Below are positions 46,544-55,360 of a stretch of DNA of 64,000 nt, piece after piece (within the stretch, counting starts at the first letter, position 1; every line of letters begins with the position of its first letter). This DNA is from Palaemon carinicauda (lineage: Eukaryota; Arthropoda; Malacostraca; Decapoda; Palaemonidae): contig NC_090751.1 in assembly GCF_036898095.1 (NCBI RefSeq), positions 46,171,534 through 46,235,533 of the forward strand, given 5' to 3'. Position numbers and translations under genes: made by a program. The notes under the pieces were generated by a model that searched no databases, had not been told where the DNA came from, and saw nothing but the letters and a program-made list of their open reading frames with translations.

Positions 46544-47986
46544 ATGGCTGACCCTTCTCAAGTCCCTAAATACAGAAAGTGTAGTGCTAGGGACTGTTCA
46601 AGGCGTCTTCCGAAGGCCTCTATCGATCCGCACACCGTTTGTTCCAATTGTCGGGATAAAACCTGTCAATTGGAAGATCGATGTGAGGAATGCGTTGGGC
46701 TTTCGGAATTCGATTTTCTCTAATTCCTGAAATATTCACGTAGGCTAGAGAGAGATAGAGTCAGGAGAAGTTCATCTCGCTCCGTTGATATTTCCTCTCC
46801 TCATGCCCCACAACCTATTCCTTCCCCTGTAGTGGTTGCTCCTGATCCCCCTTCTAGCACTCAACAACCTTCGATGGCAGATATGATGCGTGCCATCCAG
46901 GCTCTGGGTGAGAGAGTCGAGTCATTGGCGAGTGACCGTAACCAACTCATGGCAGACGTCAAGGAGTTGAAGGGTAAGAGTGCAGTGGGTAGTGACAAAG
47001 TGAGTGGTAGTGTTGTGGAAAGTGTTAGTGTTGCGCTTGAGGGTGCGTCTGTTCGTGCCTGTCGTCCTCCCAGTCCGGGACCTCTTGCAAGCTCCCAAGC
47101 CCAGGGGAGAAGCAATGTCGTACGACCAAAGGGTTCGACAGGCTTTAATCAGCGGACAGACGTTCCCTCCGTGGTTTCGGACGTATCTTACCAAGATCGC
47201 CCCACCCACAAGAAGACGAGAGAGCCCATTTATTCCTCGTCTGCGGAAGATGTTTCTCGGAAGAAACAATGGACCAAGGTCTCACGGCCTCTTAAACGCA
47301 AGTCGGTCCCTTCCGCGCAAGTCCAACGGCCCAGTTGTAGCCACTGGGTCAGTTCGGACTCGCTGCAGTCTTCCGATGACTGCACACCTCCTAAGAGAGG
47401 CAAAGCGGTACCGCAACAGGCAGTAACACCGTCTGTTGCCGCACCTGCTACTGTAGACCCTAAGTGGTCTTTGCTGCAGACCATGCAGACGCAGTTAACG
47501 TCATTAATGCAGGACTTTCGTGCGGAGAAGGTTGACGCTGCACCAACCGTTAGCCTACAACCAACTACGGTTGTGCGTCCAGTGGACGCTGAGGCTACCT
47601 TCTCCCGCACTCCAGCTGTGAGAGTCCCGCCACCCATGCGCAGTGTACCCTGCCAGCCGCATGTTGACGTTCAGCGACGCACGGAACCCTCCGTTGACGT
47701 TCACGAGTTACAACAACAACCTAAGTTGTTTTGTTTTGACGCGGTGCGTCAACCTCCGCAACCCAGTGTGGTTACCACTACTCGCCCACAGCAGACTAGA
47801 CAGTCAGGAGTAGACGCTTTGCGCTCCCGCGCTGCTATGGTTGTTGCCAGCTCACAGACTGGCCAACAGTTCCATGACGTTGCGTCCAGTGCAGTCACGC
47901 ATGCACCCGTGCTGCCGGACTCAGCTGACCAGCCAATTCCTACTCCTTTGCCGCTTCCTCCTCAGTATTCAGACGATGGACTCTGA
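46544..47986 (+). pseudogene. DIRS gag-like ORF, N-terminal part, with one in-frame stop
   Basis: ATG at 46,544 opens a 480-codon frame ending at 47,986. Codon 60 is TAA (46,721-46,723), after SEFDFL; reading resumes in frame with FLKYSRRLERD. The first 55 residues are Cys-rich (C13, C18, then DPHTVC-x2-C-x4-C-x5-C-x2-C), a probable zinc-binding domain also seen in family A gag. A probable coiled-coil follows (MMRAIQALGERVESLASDRN), then Ser/Pro/Gln-rich sequence. The function is presumed structural, packaging the element RNA. The end at SDDGL-stop meets the second gag part through a one-base shift. Confidence 0.75.
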
Positions 47987-48971
47987 TGATGACGACGCTG
48001 CACACTTTGACGACCCGCATACGGACATCGACGAACCCAAGACCACGCCTCCCTCCTTGGACTTTAGGAAAGTTCTTGCACTGTTCAAGGAGATGTATCC
48101 TGATCAGTTTGTTTCTGCAGCCCCACGCTCTCCTCCATCTGAGTTCGCTTTAGGCACGCAGTCATCCGCGCCTGCCTTTACGAAGCTCGTCCTCGCCCGC
48201 TCGTCTAAGAGAGCTTTAAGAGTGTTGGGAGATTGGATGCAGTCCAAAAAGCACCTTGGGAAGACAGCATTCTTGTTTCCCCCTGCGAAACTCGCTTCCA
48301 GATCGAGCGTCTGGTATGCCACGGGAGAAGTTCTCGGCTTGGGAGTTCCTGCCTCTGCCCAGGGCGACTTCTCAAGTCTAGTAGACTCTCCCCGCAGGCT
48401 AGCCATGAGACGCTCCAAGATTTGTTGGACTCCTTCAGACTTAGACCATCTGATGAAAGGAGTGTTCAGAGCCTTCGAGGTTTTTAACTTTTTGGATTGG
48501 TGTTTGGGAGCGTTGAGCAGGAAGACCTCCCCTTCTGACAAGGAAACTTCCATGCTCATTATGTCCTGCATGGACAAGGCCATACGGGACGGTTCCAGTG
48601 AACTTGCGGCTTCGTTCGTTTCCGGGGTCCTCAAGAAACGGGAAAACCTTTGCTCCTTCTTGTCAGCTGGAGTAACACAATGTCAGAGATCGGAACTTAT
48701 GTTTGCTCCTCTCTCAAAGTGCCTTTTCCCAGAGGAGTTGATCAAGGAGATTGCTGCCTCCTTGATTCAAAAAGACACGCATGACCTGGTTGCGTCATCT
48801 GCCCGCAAAGCCACCCCTTTGCCTACCGTGTCTAGACCCAGGATGGATACTCCAGCGTCCAGATTTATTCCGCCCTTTCGTGGCAGAGCCTCCAGCAGAG
48901 GAGGTGCTCGTGCCGAAGGGAGACGTTGGATTAAGAAGAAAGGTACCAAGTCCTTTAAAGGCAGAGTCTGA
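47970..48971 (+). CDS. DIRS gag-like ORF, C-terminal part
   Basis: The frame is open from 47,841, but only the part after about 47,978 is likely translated as gag. Removing one G in GATGGACTCT would join SDD to DSDDDDAAHFDD without interruption. The region contains the conserved DIRS gag C-terminus: WYATGEVLGLGVPASAQ, KICWTPSDLDHLMKGVF, CMDKAIRDGSSELAASF and a basic Gly/Arg tail (FRGRASSRGGARAEGRR) that could bind nucleic acid. It overlaps the RT ORF start by 191 nt. A simple mutation is the likeliest cause of the frame break; a programmed frameshift is possible but no clear slippery heptamer is seen. Confidence 0.75.
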   Translation, partial: QTMDSDDDDAAHFDDPHTDIDEPKTTPPSLDFRKVLALFKEMYPDQFVSAAPRSPPSEFALGTQSSAPAFTKLVLARSSKRALRVLGDWMQSKKHLGKTAFLFPPAKLASRSSVWYATGEVLGLGVPASAQGDFSSLVDSPRRLAMRRSKICWTPSDLDHLMKGVFRAFEVFNFLDWCLGALSRKTSPSDKETSMLIMSCMDKAIRDGSSELAASFVSGVLKKRENLCSFLSAGVTQCQRSELMFAPLSKCLFPEELIKEIAASLIQKDTHDLVASSARKATPLPTVSRPRMDTPASRFIPPFRGRASSRGGARAEGRRWIKKKGTKSFKGRV

Positions 48972-51030
48972 CTGCCACCTTCTTCAGACAGCAGTGGGAG
49001 CCAGACTCAAGAACTACTGGCAGTCCTGGGAGAACAGGGGCGCAGATGCACAATCTGTGAAGTTGCTCAGAGAAGGGTACAAGATCCCGTTCTTGCGCAA
49101 GCCCCCTCTAGCAACATCTCCCATCGACCTCTCTCCCAGGTACAGAGAGGAGGACAAGAGACTAGCTTTGAAGCAAGAGGTGTCTCTCTTACTAGAAAAG
49201 GGAGCGGTAGTCAAAGTCCGGGACCATCAATCCCCGGGCTTCTACAACCGTCTCTTCTTAGTGGTAAAGAAGACAGGAGGGTGGAGACCGGTGCTAGACG
49301 TCAGTGCTCTGAATGTCTTTGTCACAAAGCAGACGTTCTCCATGGAGACGACAAAGTCTGTGCTAGCAGCGGTCAGGAAGGAAGACTGGATGGTCTCTTT
49401 AGACCTAAAGGACGCTTACTTTCACGTCCCCATCCACCCAGATTCCCAACCTTTTCTAAGGTTCGTTTACGGGAAGGTTGTCTACCAATTTCAAGCCCTG
49501 TGCTTTGGCCTAAGCACGGCGCCTCTTGTCTTTACGAAACTGATGAGGAATATTGCCAAATTCCTGCATTTAGCGGACATCAGAGCCTCCCTCTATTTGG
49601 ACGACTGGCTTCTAAGAGCCTCTTCCAGTCGTCGCTGTCTGGAGAATCTAAAGTGGACTCTAGATCTGACCAAGGAATTGGGTCTCCTGGTCAATATGGA
49701 AAAGTCCCAACTGGTCCCATCCCAAACTATAGTGTACTTAGGGATGGAGATTCACAGTCAAGCTTTTCGGGCTTTTCCGTCGGCCCCCAGAACAAGTCAA
49801 GCCCTAGGATGCATCCAGAACATGCTAAAGAAGGACCGATGTTCAGTCAGACAGTGGATGAGTCTGATAGGGACGCTTTCATCCCTGGACCAGTTCATTG
49901 CGTTAGGGAGACTACACCTCCGACCCCTTAAATTTCACCTAGCTGTTCACTGGAGAAAGGACAAGACGCTAGAAGCGGTCTCGATCCCCATTTCCGAGAA
50001 GATGAAGTCATCACTGACTTGGTGGAAGGACAACATCTACCTCAGAGAGGGTCTGCCCCTGGCTGTTCAGACCCCCAACCACGTTCTCTTCTCGGACGCA
50101 TCGGACACGGGCTGGGGTGCGACATTAGACGGTCGGGAATGCTCGGGAACTTGGAACTCGAATCAAAGAGCGTTACACATCAACTGCAAGGAGCTACTGG
50201 CAGTTCATCTGGCCTTGAAAAGCTTCAAGTCCCTCCTTCTAGGCAAGGTGGTGGAGGTGAACTCAGACAACACCACGGCCTTGGCGTACATCTCCAAGCA
50301 AGGAGGGACCCATTCTATGACGTTGTACGAGATCGCAAGGGACCTCCTCACCTGGTCAAGAGATCTAAACCTATCTCTAGTAACAAGGTTCATTCAAGGC
50401 AACATGAATGTCAGGGCGGACTGCCTCAGTCGGAAGGGTCAAATCATCTCAACAGAATGGACCCTACACAAGAATGTGTGCAAGAGACTATGGGCCACAT
50501 GGGGCCAACCTACCATAGATCTCTTTGCAACCTCGATGACCAAGAGGCTCCCAAATTATTGCTCGCCAATCCCGGATCCAGCAGCAGTTCATATAGATGC
50601 TTTTCTACTGGATTGGTCCCATCTAGACCTTTATGCATTCCCCCCGTTCAAGATTGTCAACAAGGTACTGCAGAAGTTCGCCTCTCACGAAGGGACAAGG
50701 TTGACGTTAGTTGCTCCCCTCTGGCCCGCGAGAGAATGGTTCACCGAGGTACTTCAATGGCTGGTGGACGTTCCCAGAACTCTTCCTCTAAGAGTGGACC
50801 TTCTACGTCAGCCACACGTAAAGAAGGTACACCCAAGCCTCCACGCTCTTCGTCTGACTGCCTTCAGACTATCGAAAGACTCTCGAGAGCTAGAGGCTTT
50901 TCGAAGGAGGCAGCCAGGGCGATTGCTAGAGCAAGGAGGACATCCACTCCTAGAGTCTACCAGTCGAAGTGGGAAGTCTTCCGAAGCTGGTGCAAGTCAG
51001 TATCAGTATCCTCAACCAGTACCTCTGTAA
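48781..51030 (+). CDS. DIRS reverse transcriptase-RNase H polyprotein with Dam-like C-terminal region
   Basis: 749 codons, uninterrupted. RT domain at about 140-330, with SLDLKDAYFHVPIHP (D208) and catalytic YLDDW (272-276). RNase H at about 433-552, with FSDASDTGWG (D439), CKELLAVHLAL (E471), SDNTT (D496) and ADCLSR (D547). Residues ~576-660 (IDLFAT, LDLYAFPPF, APLWPAREWF) lie where DIRS elements carry a domain related to phage Dam methyltransferases; FPPF stands in place of the usual (D/N)PP(Y/F). The enzyme copies element RNA into DNA. The start ATG lies inside the gag 3' end, and an earlier non-ATG or re-initiation start cannot be excluded. The last 295 nt overlap the recombinase ORF. Confidence 0.95.
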   Translation: MTWLRHLPAKPPLCLPCLDPGWILQRPDLFRPFVAEPPAEEVLVPKGDVGLRRKVPSPLKAESDCHLLQTAVGARLKNYWQSWENRGADAQSVKLLREGYKIPFLRKPPLATSPIDLSPRYREEDKRLALKQEVSLLLEKGAVVKVRDHQSPGFYNRLFLVVKKTGGWRPVLDVSALNVFVTKQTFSMETTKSVLAAVRKEDWMVSLDLKDAYFHVPIHPDSQPFLRFVYGKVVYQFQALCFGLSTAPLVFTKLMRNIAKFLHLADIRASLYLDDWLLRASSSRRCLENLKWTLDLTKELGLLVNMEKSQLVPSQTIVYLGMEIHSQAFRAFPSAPRTSQALGCIQNMLKKDRCSVRQWMSLIGTLSSLDQFIALGRLHLRPLKFHLAVHWRKDKTLEAVSIPISEKMKSSLTWWKDNIYLREGLPLAVQTPNHVLFSDASDTGWGATLDGRECSGTWNSNQRALHINCKELLAVHLALKSFKSLLLGKVVEVNSDNTTALAYISKQGGTHSMTLYEIARDLLTWSRDLNLSLVTRFIQGNMNVRADCLSRKGQIISTEWTLHKNVCKRLWATWGQPTIDLFATSMTKRLPNYCSPIPDPAAVHIDAFLLDWSHLDLYAFPPFKIVNKVLQKFASHEGTRLTLVAPLWPAREWFTEVLQWLVDVPRTLPLRVDLLRQPHVKKVHPSLHALRLTAFRLSKDSRELEAFRRRQPGRLLEQGGHPLLESTSRSGKSSEAGASQYQYPQPVPL

Positions 51031-51929
51031 CCCAAATAGCTGACTTCCTATTATACCTGAGGAAGGAAAGATCTCTTTCAGCTCCCACGATCAAAGGTTA
51101 CAGAAGCATGTTGGCAGCAGTCTTCCGTCACAGAGGCTTAGATCTTTCTAACAACAAAGATCTACAGGACCTCCTTAAGTCTTTTGAGACCTCGAAGGAG
51201 CGTCGTTTGGCCACACCAGGTTGGAATTTAGACGTGGTACTAAGATTCCTTATGTCAGAAAGGTTCGAGCCACTACAATCAGCCTCCTTTAAAGATCTCA
51301 CTTTAAAAACTCTTTTCCTCGTCTGCTTAGCAACAGCTAAAAGAGTCAGTGAGATACACGCCTTCAGCAGGAACATCGGATTTTCATCTGAAACGGCTAC
51401 ATGTTCTTTACAGCTTGGTTTTCTAGCCAAAAACGAACTACCTTCTCGTCCTTGGCCGAAATCGTTTGATATTCCAAGCCTTTCTAATTTGGTTGGAAAT
51501 GAACTAGAAAGAGTCTTATGCCCTGTTAGAGCTCTTAAGTTCTATTTAAGACTAACTAAACCTTTACAAGGACAGTCAGAAGCTTTATGGTGTGCTATTA
51601 AGAAACCTTCTTTACTTATGTCAAAGAATGCAGTTTCCTATTATATCAGACTGTTGATACGAGAAGCTCATTCCCATCTGAATGAGGAAGACCATGCTTT
51701 GCTGAAGGTAAGGGCACATGAAGTTAGAGCTGTCGCAACTTCAGTGGCCTTTAAACAAAATAGATCTCTGCAGAGTATAATGGACGCAACCTATTGGAGA
51801 AGCAAGTCAGTGTTCGCGTCTTTTTATCTTAAAGATGTCCAGTCTCTTTACGAGAACTGCTACACCCTGGGACCATTCGTAGCAGCGAGTGCAGTAGTGG
51901 GTGAGGGCTCAACCACTACATTCCCCTAA
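50736..51929 (+). CDS. DIRS tyrosine recombinase
   Basis: 397 codons from the ATG at 50,736 (MVHRGTSMAGG), inside the RT ORF in another frame. The same frame is open from 50,019, but upstream it only shadows RNase H. The N-terminal core-binding part includes YQSKWEVFRSWC and FLLYLRKERSLSAPTIKGYR. The catalytic domain has R203 (TAKRVSE), H328-x-x-R331 (RAHEVRAVATS), W354 and Y364 (ASFYLKDV). All residues expected for a tyrosine recombinase are present, so activity is plausible. The family integrates the circular DNA intermediate without target duplication. It ends at TAA 51,927-51,929. Confidence 0.95.
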   Translation: MVHRGTSMAGGRSQNSSSKSGPSTSATRKEGTPKPPRSSSDCLQTIERLSRARGFSKEAARAIARARRTSTPRVYQSKWEVFRSWCKSVSVSSTSTSVTQIADFLLYLRKERSLSAPTIKGYRSMLAAVFRHRGLDLSNNKDLQDLLKSFETSKERRLATPGWNLDVVLRFLMSERFEPLQSASFKDLTLKTLFLVCLATAKRVSEIHAFSRNIGFSSETATCSLQLGFLAKNELPSRPWPKSFDIPSLSNLVGNELERVLCPVRALKFYLRLTKPLQGQSEALWCAIKKPSLLMSKNAVSYYIRLLIREAHSHLNEEDHALLKVRAHEVRAVATSVAFKQNRSLQSIMDATYWRSKSVFASFYLKDVQSLYENCYTLGPFVAASAVVGEGSTTTFP

Positions 51930-52332
51930 TTCCATAATCTTTTTAATCTTTCTCTTGAAATGTTTTTTATTGTTTTTTGGGTTGTCCGGAAGGCTAAGAA
52001 GCCTTTCGCATCCTGGTTGATTTGGCGGGTGGTCAAATTCTTTTCTTGAGAAGCGCCTAGATTAGAGGTTTTGATGAGGTCCTTTAGTATGGGTTGCAAC
52101 CCTTGATACTTCAGCTCCTAGGAGTCGCTCAGCATCCTAAGAGGATCGCGAGGCTCAGTAAGGAAGACGTACTTAAAAAGGCAGAGTAATTGTTCAAGTC
52201 GACTTCCTTACCAGGTACTTATTTATTTTGTTTGTTATTTTGAATAACTGCTAAAATGAAATACAAAATACTTAGCTCATAATAATGTAAACATGTAATG
52301 CTGGTCTCTACCCACCCCCCTGGGTGTGAATC
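51930..52332 (+). other. 3' untranslated region of the complete DIRS
   Basis: Non-coding sequence between the recombinase stop and the internal complementary region. No ORF or signal that I can name; a CCCACCCCCCTGGGTG hairpin lies just before the complementary region. Confidence 0.7.
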
Positions 52333-52424
52333 AGCTTATATAATCACCGGCTAAGTTTAATATTGAAAAATGTTATTTTTATTAATAAAATAAATTTTTG
52401 AATATACTTACCCGGTGATTATAT
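52333..52424. repeat. Internal complementary region of the complete DIRS
   Basis: It reads as the complement of the left end (GCTTATATAATCACCGG to AATATTGAAAAAT) running straight into the complement of the right end (AATGTTATTTTTATTAAT to CCCGGTGATTATATA). The two share ATT, as expected if the region records the circle junction of the element. Confidence 0.9.
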
Positions 52425-52471
52425 ATTAAAGGACCCTCCCTTCCTCCCCAATAGAGACCCAGTGGACCGAG

Positions 52472-52668
52472 GAGAAAATTGGTTCTTTGTTTACATGGAG
52501 TACTAAGTACCTGCTCGACAGATGGCGCTGTTGATGTAGACCCCCTCCTGCATAGCGATCGCTGGCGTATTTTGACCGTAGGTTTTTCTGTCGGGCAGCA
52601 GAGCTGCAGCTTATATAATCACCGGGTAAGTATATTCAAAAATTTATTTTATTAATAAAAATAACATT
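52472..52668. repeat. Right inverted terminal repeat of the complete DIRS
   Basis: From GAAAATTGGTTCTTTG to the terminal AAAAATAACATT. The inner ~150 bases are an inverted copy of the left repeat with few differences (for example GTAGACC against GTACACC). Confidence 0.9.
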
Positions 52669-54769
52669 TTGTTTGCCTAAAGTGCCTACGAAGCATAGCT
52701 GTCCTGTTGGGGCCTGGGGAGTCTGCCGTTGCCGCCGCCTCTACGACTTCGTCATGGGCGTGTCCCTTCTCCTAGAAGTTCTCCCGTGACAACTGTCAGC
52801 TCCTTAGTTCATATAGAACCCTCAGGAGGTTCGCCTCCTTGGGTGGGTTCTTCCCTTTCGAGGGAGGTTCCCTTCCCAGGTATGAGTTTGTTCCCCTTCA
52901 GGGGGGTTTCTTCTCCTACCTTTTTTTTTCTGGTCCTCGGGCATTTGTGCTCTTGGTGCTGAGCTACCGCTTTTGAAACCATGCTCAAGGGGTTGAGCGG
53001 TTGCAAGGCCGGACCATGGTGTTCGTGCGATTATGCTCTTGGTGCTGAGCAGTCGTACTTGCAGCTACGCTCAAGGGGCTGAGCAACTGCCGGAGCTCCT
53101 CTTCGGAGGGTTGCTCTTTATGGTCAGCTTGCTGATCCAACAGCCCTAAGGGGTGCCTTCATCAGTTCTTCCTGTCTCTTCTACGCATCCCTCTCATTCG
53201 CGAGAGAGGACACTCATAGAGACTCCTCTTCGGAGGACTCCCCTGCTGTTGTTGCTGAAGGCTCAGTTCCCCCCTCCGAACATCTTCGAGGGGGCAGCCG
53301 AGTCCAACGGTCTCTGCTGCGAGTGTCTCCCCCCCTCGGGGGAGTTCACTAACAGAGACTCCTCTTCGGAGGACTGATGATGGTGCTCCTGTCCGTGGTC
53401 GTCCTCATCTTCAGCCGCAGAGGATCCTCCTCGACGAGAACAGACAGTTGCTGCTGCTTCTCTAGACCTGTCAGCAGTTCATTCGCGATCTTCGACACCT
53501 GCCAGATCTTCTTGTCTTCCTTCTCCGTTCCTGGACACAGTAGCGCTGTGGGCGCCTCCACCCCATTTTCCAAACGGGCACCGGTCCCTTCGGGGCTAAG
53601 GGCTTATCTCACATGTGAGTAAGCCCTTTGGTGCCAAGTTTTTTTTACCTGTGCAACCTCATTCTACTGCGCGCGAGCGCGCAGTAGCTCGCAAATGTTC
53701 CTGATGTGCGCAATGCGCGCCAATGTTCGCCCTCGCGCCCACGATCTCCGGATCTGGGTGCAAGTCTCCTGCTGTGGACCAGACTTCTGCTGAATCAACT
53801 CCTGATCACCAACTCTTCTGAGACCTTCTGAGCGGCTATGCGCCATGTGCGCCTACGAACTCCTGAATGCCCACGATCGCCTGCTCGCCAGCGCACATCT
53901 GATCACCCTTTCCTGATGTGCGCATTGCGCGCTAACGTCCGCCCTCGCGCCCACGATCTCCGGATCTGGGCGCAAGCAGAGAGGTTGTTCTTCACTGAAC
54001 TCCTCGTGCACCTGCTCGCCAGCGCGCATCTGCGCCCCCTTCCTGATATGCGCATACGCGCCATCGCTCGCCCACGCGCCCATGATCTTCGGATCTGGGC
54101 GCAGGCAAGGAGTTATTCCTTCGTCTCCTCGCCGACGATCTCTCATACGTCTGGCCGCGCATTTCTCCTGGCCACGCAACTACGCTCCTACGATCTCCTG
54201 GTTCCTGCCTCGTCACGAAGTTCAAGAAGTTCCTTCGCTAGCGCACAGCGCTAGCAGGTTCTTCTTGACTTGCAGCGCCTCCAATTGACCGCGCTGCCCA
54301 GGAGATACCTAAGTTAGCGCACAGGCGCTCACAGGCATCCAGGGGCTCTCCTTACGCGCAAGCGATCTCCTACGCGCCCGCGCGATTCGTTGCCTGCGCG
54401 CAAGCGTTTTCAACGCCAACGCTTCAATCGTCGTAGGTTTCCTACGCGCCCATGCGTTAACTCACCAGATCTAGAATTAATTACTTTCCTTCTTCCTACT
54501 ATAATGTATTTGCAAAGAATTGTATGAAAAAAAAGTTCTTTGTATTGGGAACTTTAAATAAATTTTGGATTGCGATCAACTTAAATTTCTGTAACTTAAC
54601 CTTTAAAATGAGTAAGTTTTTGCTTAATCCTAAATCCCTTTTTATTTAATATCCTGTAAGTGCACCAGTTGTTTAGTTTTCTGTATTTGAGTTTGTAGAA
54701 AACTTTATCTTTATTGTGAATCATTGAAAATGCAGTGCTGCTATTTAAAGTTTTTTTTTTTTTTCCCAG

Positions 54770-54968
54770 TGACGTTCGAGTTCATCGTATTAAAATAATC
54801 CAAAGGCTCTACGCAGCTCTGATGATAAAGGATAAGCGAAGTGATCGTTCTGATGTCAGAGGTTATCTTTTTGTATTGTTTTCATACTTAGGACAGGCAT
54901 TATATGCAGTTGCTGTCCCTTTGGGATTAATTCCACCACCTGAGCTGTCTAAGAAGAAATTTAGTTAA
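54770..54968 (+). CDS. Exon-like block C, open copy (possible terminal exon, unidentified protein)
   Basis: After a pyrimidine tract and CCCAG the frame starts with a split codon, then 65 residues: a basic stretch (HRIKIIQRLYAALMIKDKRS), a hydrophobic segment able to span a membrane (YLFVLFSYLGQALYAVAVPL), then GLIPPPELSKKKFS and TAA. The last residues fit a dilysine (KKxx) ER-retrieval pattern if this is the true C-terminus. Nine other copies have TGA where this one has CGA. The donor seen elsewhere (AG|GTAAGG) is AG|TTAATG here, so this copy either ends the protein or is splice-damaged. I do not recognise the gene. Confidence 0.45.
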
Positions 54969-55153
54969 TGTTTGTATGGTAGATGTATTTCAACAAGTTT
55001 AAGATTGTGAATGCTAAAGAGTACAGTAGATGTTTTTGTATTGGCCTAATTCAAGTTATTCCAGTACTATACAGTACAAGACTACAGAATATCTTTCAGA
55101 AAATAAATTCAATGCATATTATAAAATAAATTTGTATTTTAAATTCTTTGCAG

Positions 55154-55300
55154 TTGTATGAGAACTGGCTTGTGCCAATACTGTATCTAAAATATGAGGA
55201 AAAAGCCTCAATTGGTGTAATGGTATTTTATTACAAAGGCGTACCCCTAACGGGCTGCCCATCAACAAGAGCTTCTGGCAGCCTTTTTGTTAAGGGTTGA
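55154..55300 (+). CDS. Exon-like block D, open copy (unidentified)
   Basis: After TTTGCAG, 48 residues are open to TGA: LYENWLVPILYLKYEEKA, then IGVMVFYYKGVPLTG, then STRASGSLFVKG. The nine other copies have one or two extra bases around CTAAAATTTCGAG and lose this frame. If block C is spliced at its usual donor the phase does not fit this frame, so C and D need not be consecutive exons of one transcript. Protein-like composition and the acceptor support an exon; no family is recognised. Confidence 0.4.
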   Translation: MYENWLVPILYLKYEEKASIGVMVFYYKGVPLTGCPSTRASGSLFVKG

Positions 55301-55360
55301 TCTACATAATTTTCAGTGTTGAAGCCTTGTGAGGGGTAATGGGCTTTCAGAAAGCGGTAT

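Larger units (their letters stand above)
46164..52668 (+). mobile_element. Complete DIRS retrotransposon (tyrosine-recombinase type)
   Basis: 6.5 kb with inverted terminal repeats (46,164-46,340 and 52,472-52,668), gag-like ORF in two parts, RT-RNase H ORF, overlapping tyrosine recombinase ORF, and an internal complementary region (52,333-52,424). The insertion point is clear from the uninterrupted family B copies, and no target duplication is seen, as expected for recombinase-mediated insertion. DIRS elements replicate through an RNA that is reverse transcribed into circular DNA and integrated by the recombinase. RT and recombinase are open with catalytic residues. Gag carries one stop and one frameshift, so this copy may need help from others. 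Confidence 0.95.
45161..54460 (+). mobile_element. Family B DIRS 5' fragment, copy 5, split by a complete DIRS
   Basis: Family B sequence runs 45,161-46,163 and resumes at 52,669-54,460, ending at the same host junction as copies 1 to 3. The interruption falls in the TATCTAGTTTTT stretch after the leader. Gag-like open stretches lie at 53,377-53,622 and 53,838-54,254; the hairpin array is near 52.95 kb and the palindrome near 53.6 kb. Confidence 0.8.
54461..55360 (+). repeat. Partial host segment, copy 5b, with empty DIRS site
   Basis: Matches the ends of all Q copies up to CTTTCAGAAAGCGGTAT and then continues as ATGACTCGGAATG, with no DIRS element. It is the only one of ten copies in this state and the only one whose blocks C and D are open. 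Confidence 0.85.

Noticed and set aside
47230..47637. 135-codon minus-strand frame, and others inside the complete DIRS (46,861-47,269; 48,104-48,634; 49,014-49,214)
   Set aside because: Antisense shadows of the gag and RT ORFs, without known motifs.
49281..49931. 216-codon plus-strand frame within the RT ORF
   Set aside because: It overlaps the RT catalytic core completely; the RT frame has all motifs and this one has none.
50019..50735. Upstream extension of the recombinase frame
   Set aside because: Open but without recombinase features; it reads RNase H sequence out of frame. The ATG at 50,736 is a better start.
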